This document shows, piece after piece, positions 12,645 to 16,017 of a stretch of DNA of 16,017 bases (positions within the stretch are counted from its first letter, which is position 1; each line of letters starts with the position of its first letter). The stretch is taken from assembly GCA_021781855.1 (NCBI GenBank), contig JAJXWC010000035.1, positions 1 to 16,017 of the forward strand, given 5' to 3'. The notes beneath the pieces were generated by a model, which saw only the letters and a program-made list of their open reading frames with translations, made no database searches and had not been told where the DNA came from. The stretch is from Bacillota bacterium (GTDB taxonomy: Bacteria; Bacillota; Bacilli; Lactobacillales; Streptococcaceae). Both the position numbers and the translations under genes were made by a program.

Positions 12645-14867
12645 TTATTTCAATGGAGTTCCTGCTGCAACATACGTTTTTTCAACAGGCATTGTCGTTG
12701 GTACTTTCTGTCCTGCCGCTGTCAAGTCTTTGATATAGTTGACTAAAACATTGAGGTCAGTATCTTGGAAACCAGGAAGAACGGGGAGTTTAAAGCCCGT
12801 AAAGGTATCGCCACCGCCTTGGATAAAGTCGTTAACCACAACATTGTATGAAGCATTCAAGTCCAATGGTTTGCCTGTTGCTGCAATCGTAACACTTGAG
12901 ACAACATAAGGGAAATCAATCGCCGTTTTATCAGGATTATCCGTAATCGTGTAATTCAAACCAAATTCTTGGAGTGAATAGTCATCTGAGCTAGGATCTT
13001 TTGTTCCAAAGCGTTGTTGGTTCAGCACATCTACGATTTGTTGACCAGTCATGCTGATGACTTCTTCAACATCGCCAAATGGCTGAGAAGTCTCAACTGC
13101 TCCCCACGTCAGATTGCCTGTCGCTGGATCTCCGATAAAGTCAGCACGAATGCCGCCTGTATTGGTAAAGGCTGCCACGGCATTCATTCCTGCTTTGTTT
13201 GCTTCAGTCAGTTGAGCTTTTGTGATGAAATCGCCCAAAGGACTTTCGCCGACAGCAGAGTTCGTCTTAGAGAGTGTCGTCCCTGTCGCTGGGTCAAAGG
13301 ATCCGATAGGCTGGTTCGCAATCTTATCCGTAATCGTTGAAGCATTGTTCACAATCGAAGCAACTGTAGCATCTGGTGTGACAGCTTTATTCGTTGGGTC
13401 AACAGGAATAATATCCGCGGTGTTCACTTTCAGAGTGCCTTTATCTACATCATAAGTAGCCGAAACATTGTCAAAAGCAACACCAAATGATAGCGCCTGA
13501 ACGACTTGCGTATGTCCTACTACACCATCAGTAAAGCTATGCGAGTGTCCTGCTATGTAGAGGTCAACAGCGTTATTTGGATCAATCGTGTTGAGTTTAT
13601 TGATAACATCGGCAGTTTCACCTTGTACAGGCTGAGCAGGATCATTATTTGCATTAACAGAAGCGGTATGCCCTAATACCATGATCGCATTAACACCTTG
13701 CGCACGAAGTGCTTTATCATATTTAGCAATTTGAGTTGCTGGATCTAAGAATGTATAAGGCGCAACTTGTTTTGCAGTAACGATATCTGAAGTATCGGTC
13801 GTGATAACGCCAATTACCCCAATTTTCAAGGTCTGATTTTTCGCTGCATACCAAGCAATCCCTTCGCTTGTCCAGCCTGCTTTCACAAGGGAAGCTTGTT
13901 CATAGCTGCTTGTGGTGTAAAAATGCCGTCCTGAATTTTTATTATAGAGACGATAAATTGGTGTCCCTTGATTGGCAGCGGCGCTGTGATAAGCAACGCC
14001 TTCTGCGCTCCAAACTCCTGATTTCACAAGAACGGATTGTTCATAAGCACTTGTCGTATAGAAATGCTCGCCTGTGGCTTTGTTGTAAAGTCGATAGACA
14101 TTGTTGCCTGTAAGTTGTGAAACGAAAGCCACACCTTCTGCTTTCCAGCCTACTTTTGCGAGAGCGCTCTGCTCATAGCTGCTTTCTGTGTAAAGATGTT
14201 CTCCGCTGTTTGGGTTATAAACACGATAAACATTTTGTGTTTTATTGAGTTGCTTTGTGAGGATCGTGTAAGGCTGATAACCATTTGGAATTTGTCCGTT
14301 TGATTTATTGACTACATTTGCAACCACCATCTGATAGCCACCTGAGAGTTGACTCTGGGTGTATTCTTTATAGAACTGAGCAGCAGCACTTGTATCGTTG
14401 GCAACGGGATCTTTTCCGTTCAAAATATCGTTAAGATCAGCAAGCCCTTTGTCAAACTCGTGATTTCCCAACGTCCCAACTTGGATATTCATAGCATGAA
14501 GAACGGCTTCTGTTGGTTGGTCATAAAGCAGTGAAGATTGGGCAGGACTCGCACTAATCATATCTCCAGATTCCACACGGAAGCTGACCCCATTTGGATT
14601 AGCTTTAGCAAAAGTATTGCTTTCATAATTCAGATAGCCTGCAAGCTCAGCGGCTGTCCCTGCTCCTGGAATCGTAACCCCGTTTGGCATTTTTGCCTTA
14701 TTGGTCGTTGCAATATTTCCGTGAAAGTCGTTAATTCCAAGGACTTGTACGGGAACCGTCGTGTCTGCAAAACTCTGAGTAGAAAGTGTCGTTAAGCCGA
14801 CAACAGCAGTTGCTGCGGCAAGTCCGAGCACCACTTTACTATTGAGCGAAATGCTAAATTTTGACAT
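12645..14867 (-). CDS. Secreted 5'-nucleotidase / UshA-type metallophosphoesterase with inserted repeats
   Basis: A 740-residue exported enzyme expected to dephosphorylate nucleotides outside the cell. A signal peptide covers 1-34 (hydrophobic VVLGLAAATAVVGL, cleavage near SFA-DT). The two-metal site is complete: D47 and H49 (NDFHG), D102 (SGD), N135-H136 (GNHEFD), H400 (LGHT), H441 and H443 (AGHSHS). The C-terminal substrate domain has TNTGGIRADF (568-577) and NDFIQGGGDTF (679-689). Residues 213-341 are three surface-protein repeats inserted between YQPYTILTK and LKIGVIGVITTDT, within the metallophosphatase domain. There is no LPxTG anchor, so it is released or held by the repeats. ATG 14867 has AAAGGAG eight bases upstream. 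Confidence 0.94.
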   Translation of the reverse strand: MSKFSISLNSKVVLGLAAATAVVGLTTLSTQSFADTTVPVQVLGINDFHGNIATTNKAKMPNGVTIPGAGTAAELAGYLNYESNTFAKANPNGVSFRVESGDMISASPAQSSLLYDQPTEAVLHAMNIQVGTLGNHEFDKGLADLNDILNGKDPVANDTSAAAQFYKEYTQSQLSGGYQMVVANVVNKSNGQIPNGYQPYTILTKQLNKTQNVYRVYNPNSGEHLYTESSYEQSALAKVGWKAEGVAFVSQLTGNNVYRLYNKATGEHFYTTSAYEQSVLVKSGVWSAEGVAYHSAAANQGTPIYRLYNKNSGRHFYTTSSYEQASLVKAGWTSEGIAWYAAKNQTLKIGVIGVITTDTSDIVTAKQVAPYTFLDPATQIAKYDKALRAQGVNAIMVLGHTASVNANNDPAQPVQGETADVINKLNTIDPNNAVDLYIAGHSHSFTDGVVGHTQVVQALSFGVAFDNVSATYDVDKGTLKVNTADIIPVDPTNKAVTPDATVASIVNNASTITDKIANQPIGSFDPATGTTLSKTNSAVGESPLGDFITKAQLTEANKAGMNAVAAFTNTGGIRADFIGDPATGNLTWGAVETSQPFGDVEEVISMTGQQIVDVLNQQRFGTKDPSSDDYSLQEFGLNYTITDNPDKTAIDFPYVVSSVTIAATGKPLDLNASYNVVVNDFIQGGGDTFTGFKLPVLPGFQDTDLNVLVNYIKDLTAAGQKVPTTMPVEKTYVAAGTPLK
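13845..14231 (-). repeat. Three DUF5648-like repeats coding inside the nucleotidase
   Basis: Three tandem units of about 38 residues at 213-249, 257-294 and 304-341. Each begins VYR(V/L)YN or IYRLYN, continues with SGEHLYT, TGEHFYT or SGRHFYT, then S-x-YEQ, and ends W-x-x-EG(V/I)A(F/Y/W). This repeat type recurs in secreted proteins of lactococci and other Gram-positives and is thought to bind the cell surface; that function is inferred. Confidence 0.88.
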
Positions 14868-14931
14868 TGTTTTCTCCTTTTACTGATAAGCTGACTCTGA
14901 GTACCAATGAGTGTATTCAACTTACTCTTTT

Positions 14932-14937
14932 ATTATA
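14932..14937 (-). promoter_or_regulatory. -10 of the nucleotidase promoter
   Basis: TATAAT on the minus strand, about 65 bp before the start codon. No clear -35 at 17 bp, so an activator may be needed or the assignment may be wrong. Confidence 0.45.
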
Positions 14938-15029
14938 ATCTTTGTTTAAGGTAACGGCTGTTCTCCAATTCAATTTTTTATGTTTTAGCAGCAAATGTTA
15001 ATAAATGCCGAACAATTAGATAAAAATTA

Positions 15030-15068
15030 GAACAAAAAAGCTTAATATCCTAACAATATTAAACTTTT
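15030..15068 (-). terminator. Terminator of galE
   Basis: On the minus strand AAAAGTTTAATAT pairs with ATATTAAGCTTTT (12 of 13 plus one wobble, 7-nt loop) and is followed by further T. It lies 7 bp after the galE stop and separates galE from the nucleotidase gene. Confidence 0.8.
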
Positions 15069-15074
15069 CTTATC

Positions 15075-16017
15075 TTAATCTTGAAATAGTTCTGGATGCG
15101 CACTATGCCATTTCCACGCATTTTCAATAATGTGCTCCAACCCATTTTTCACATGCCAATCCAAAATTTCACCCGCTTTAGTACTGTCGGCAACAAGTTC
15201 GTCGGGGTCGCCGGGACGGCGGTCGCCCATTTTGCTCGGGATTTCTTTTCCTGTGACCTTGCGCGCGGTTTCAAGCACTTCGAGATTAGAGTAGCCGTGT
15301 GAGCTGCCAAGGTTAAATTGGTCAGACTTGCCACCTGCTTTGAGGTATTCGAGCGCTTTGATATGGGCGTCAATCAGGTCTTCCATGTCAATATAGTCAC
15401 GCACGCAAGTCCCGTCTGGAGTCTTGTAGTCATTGCCGTAAATCGTGATAAAATCACGCTGTCCAAGCGCCGTCTGCAAAATAATCGGAATCAGATGCGT
15501 CTCGTTTTTATGCGCTTCGCCGATATGTCCGTCGTTTGACGCGCCAGCGACATTGAAATAACGCAGCGCCACATAGGTCATGTCGGTCGCTTCAGACTGC
15601 CAGTGCATCATTTTTTCCATGATGAGCTTGGATTCGCCGTAAGGATTAATCGGCTTTTGCGGCGTGCGCTCAGAAATTGGAGAATGCTCCGGAATCCCAA
15701 ATGTTGCAGCAGTTGAGCTGAAAACAATATGCTTCACCCCAAATTCTTCCATTGTTTCCAAAATCGTGATACAGCCACCGACATTATTGTCAAAATAAAG
15801 GGCGGGTTTTTGCATACTTTCGCCAACCAGCGAATAGGCACAAAAGTGCATGAGTCCTTCAATATTCTTTTCGCTCGTAAAGACGCGCTCCATGACGGCA
15901 CGGTCACGCACGTCTCCCTCGTAAAAACGAACACTTTCGGGGACAGCCGCACGATGCCCTGTCACCAGATTATCCACCACAGCGATATCGTATCCGCGGC
16001 GAAGGAGTTCATCTACA
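15075..16017 (-). CDS. galE: UDP-glucose 4-epimerase, N-terminus beyond window
   Basis: NAD-dependent extended short-chain dehydrogenase that interconverts UDP-glucose and UDP-galactose (Leloir pathway and polysaccharide precursors). The frame runs to the window edge, reading VDELLRRGYDIAVVDNLVTG. About 18-20 residues with the GxxGxxG nucleotide motif lie outside. Visible are MHFCAYSLVGESMQKP, the catalytic Ser region VFSSTAATFG, the Y-x3-K pair in NPYGESK, the RYFNVAGA motif, and RDYIDMEDL. The internal GTG at 15980 is not the start. It has its own terminator at 15030-15068. No galK or galT is present here, so the gene may stand alone for envelope sugar supply. Confidence 0.95.
   Translation of the reverse strand, partial: VDELLRRGYDIAVVDNLVTGHRAAVPESVRFYEGDVRDRAVMERVFTSEKNIEGLMHFCAYSLVGESMQKPALYFDNNVGGCITILETMEEFGVKHIVFSSTAATFGIPEHSPISERTPQKPINPYGESKLIMEKMMHWQSEATDMTYVALRYFNVAGASNDGHIGEAHKNETHLIPIILQTALGQRDFITIYGNDYKTPDGTCVRDYIDMEDLIDAHIKALEYLKAGGKSDQFNLGSSHGYSNLEVLETARKVTGKEIPSKMGDRRPGDPDELVADSTKAGEILDWHVKNGLEHIIENAWKWHSAHPELFQD

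Overview
This window looks like core chromosome of a lactic acid coccus, most likely Lactococcus or a close relative. The reasons are the gene order and protein character (hisS-aspS behind a T-box, the ymfF-ymfH-rodZ-pgsA block, yaaA-recF), moderate-to-low GC, AGGAGG-type ribosome sites, TGNTATAAT extended -10 promoters, and GEHxYT-type secreted-protein repeats. The species cannot be fixed from sequence alone. No tRNA, rRNA, CRISPR array, prophage or intact insertion sequence was seen.

Layout, left to right. (1) 1-3585, minus strand: a partial YitT-type membrane protein overlapping the end of aspS, then aspS and hisS. A long T-box leader (about 3704-4066) with its own promoter and terminator precedes hisS. 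(2) 4157-8792, minus strand: ymfF-like and ymfH-like M16 peptidase relatives overlap by 14 bp, followed by a RodZ-like HTH/membrane protein and pgsA. This is a conserved Gram-positive envelope/phospholipid block, but here the intergenic gaps are filled with structured repeated sequence. (3) 9246-10202, plus strand: an AT-richer, isolated family 2 glycosyltransferase next to a 53-nt palindrome. (4) 10312-11768, plus strand: yaaA (S4 domain) and recF, overlapping ATGA. (5) 11765-12607: a divergent pair, a carboxymuconolactone-decarboxylase-family gene (minus) and a MerR regulator (plus), sharing a textbook MerR operator with a 19-bp spacer. (6) 12645-14867, minus: a secreted 5'-nucleotidase with three surface-protein repeats inserted inside its catalytic domain. 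(7) 15075-16017, minus: galE, cut by the window edge.

How the genes work together: aspS/hisS is a tRNA-charging unit sensing uncharged tRNA. pgsA makes phosphatidylglycerol phosphate, and RodZ-like and M16 proteins are envelope-associated neighbours. RecF (with YaaA) serves recombinational gap repair. The MerR/CMD pair is a small stress-response switch of the AdhR type. The nucleotidase salvages extracellular nucleotides, and galE interconverts UDP-glucose and UDP-galactose.

Most genes here are ordinary. What I could not explain by known features is in the gaps: a family of hairpin-forming repeats in four intergenic regions, all in the same orientation relative to the ymfF-to-hisS genes and one lying inside the hisS T-box leader; a 53-nt palindrome with partial matches on both sides of hisS; and what looks like a decayed second T-box in front of aspS. 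I found no convincing new multi-gene system.
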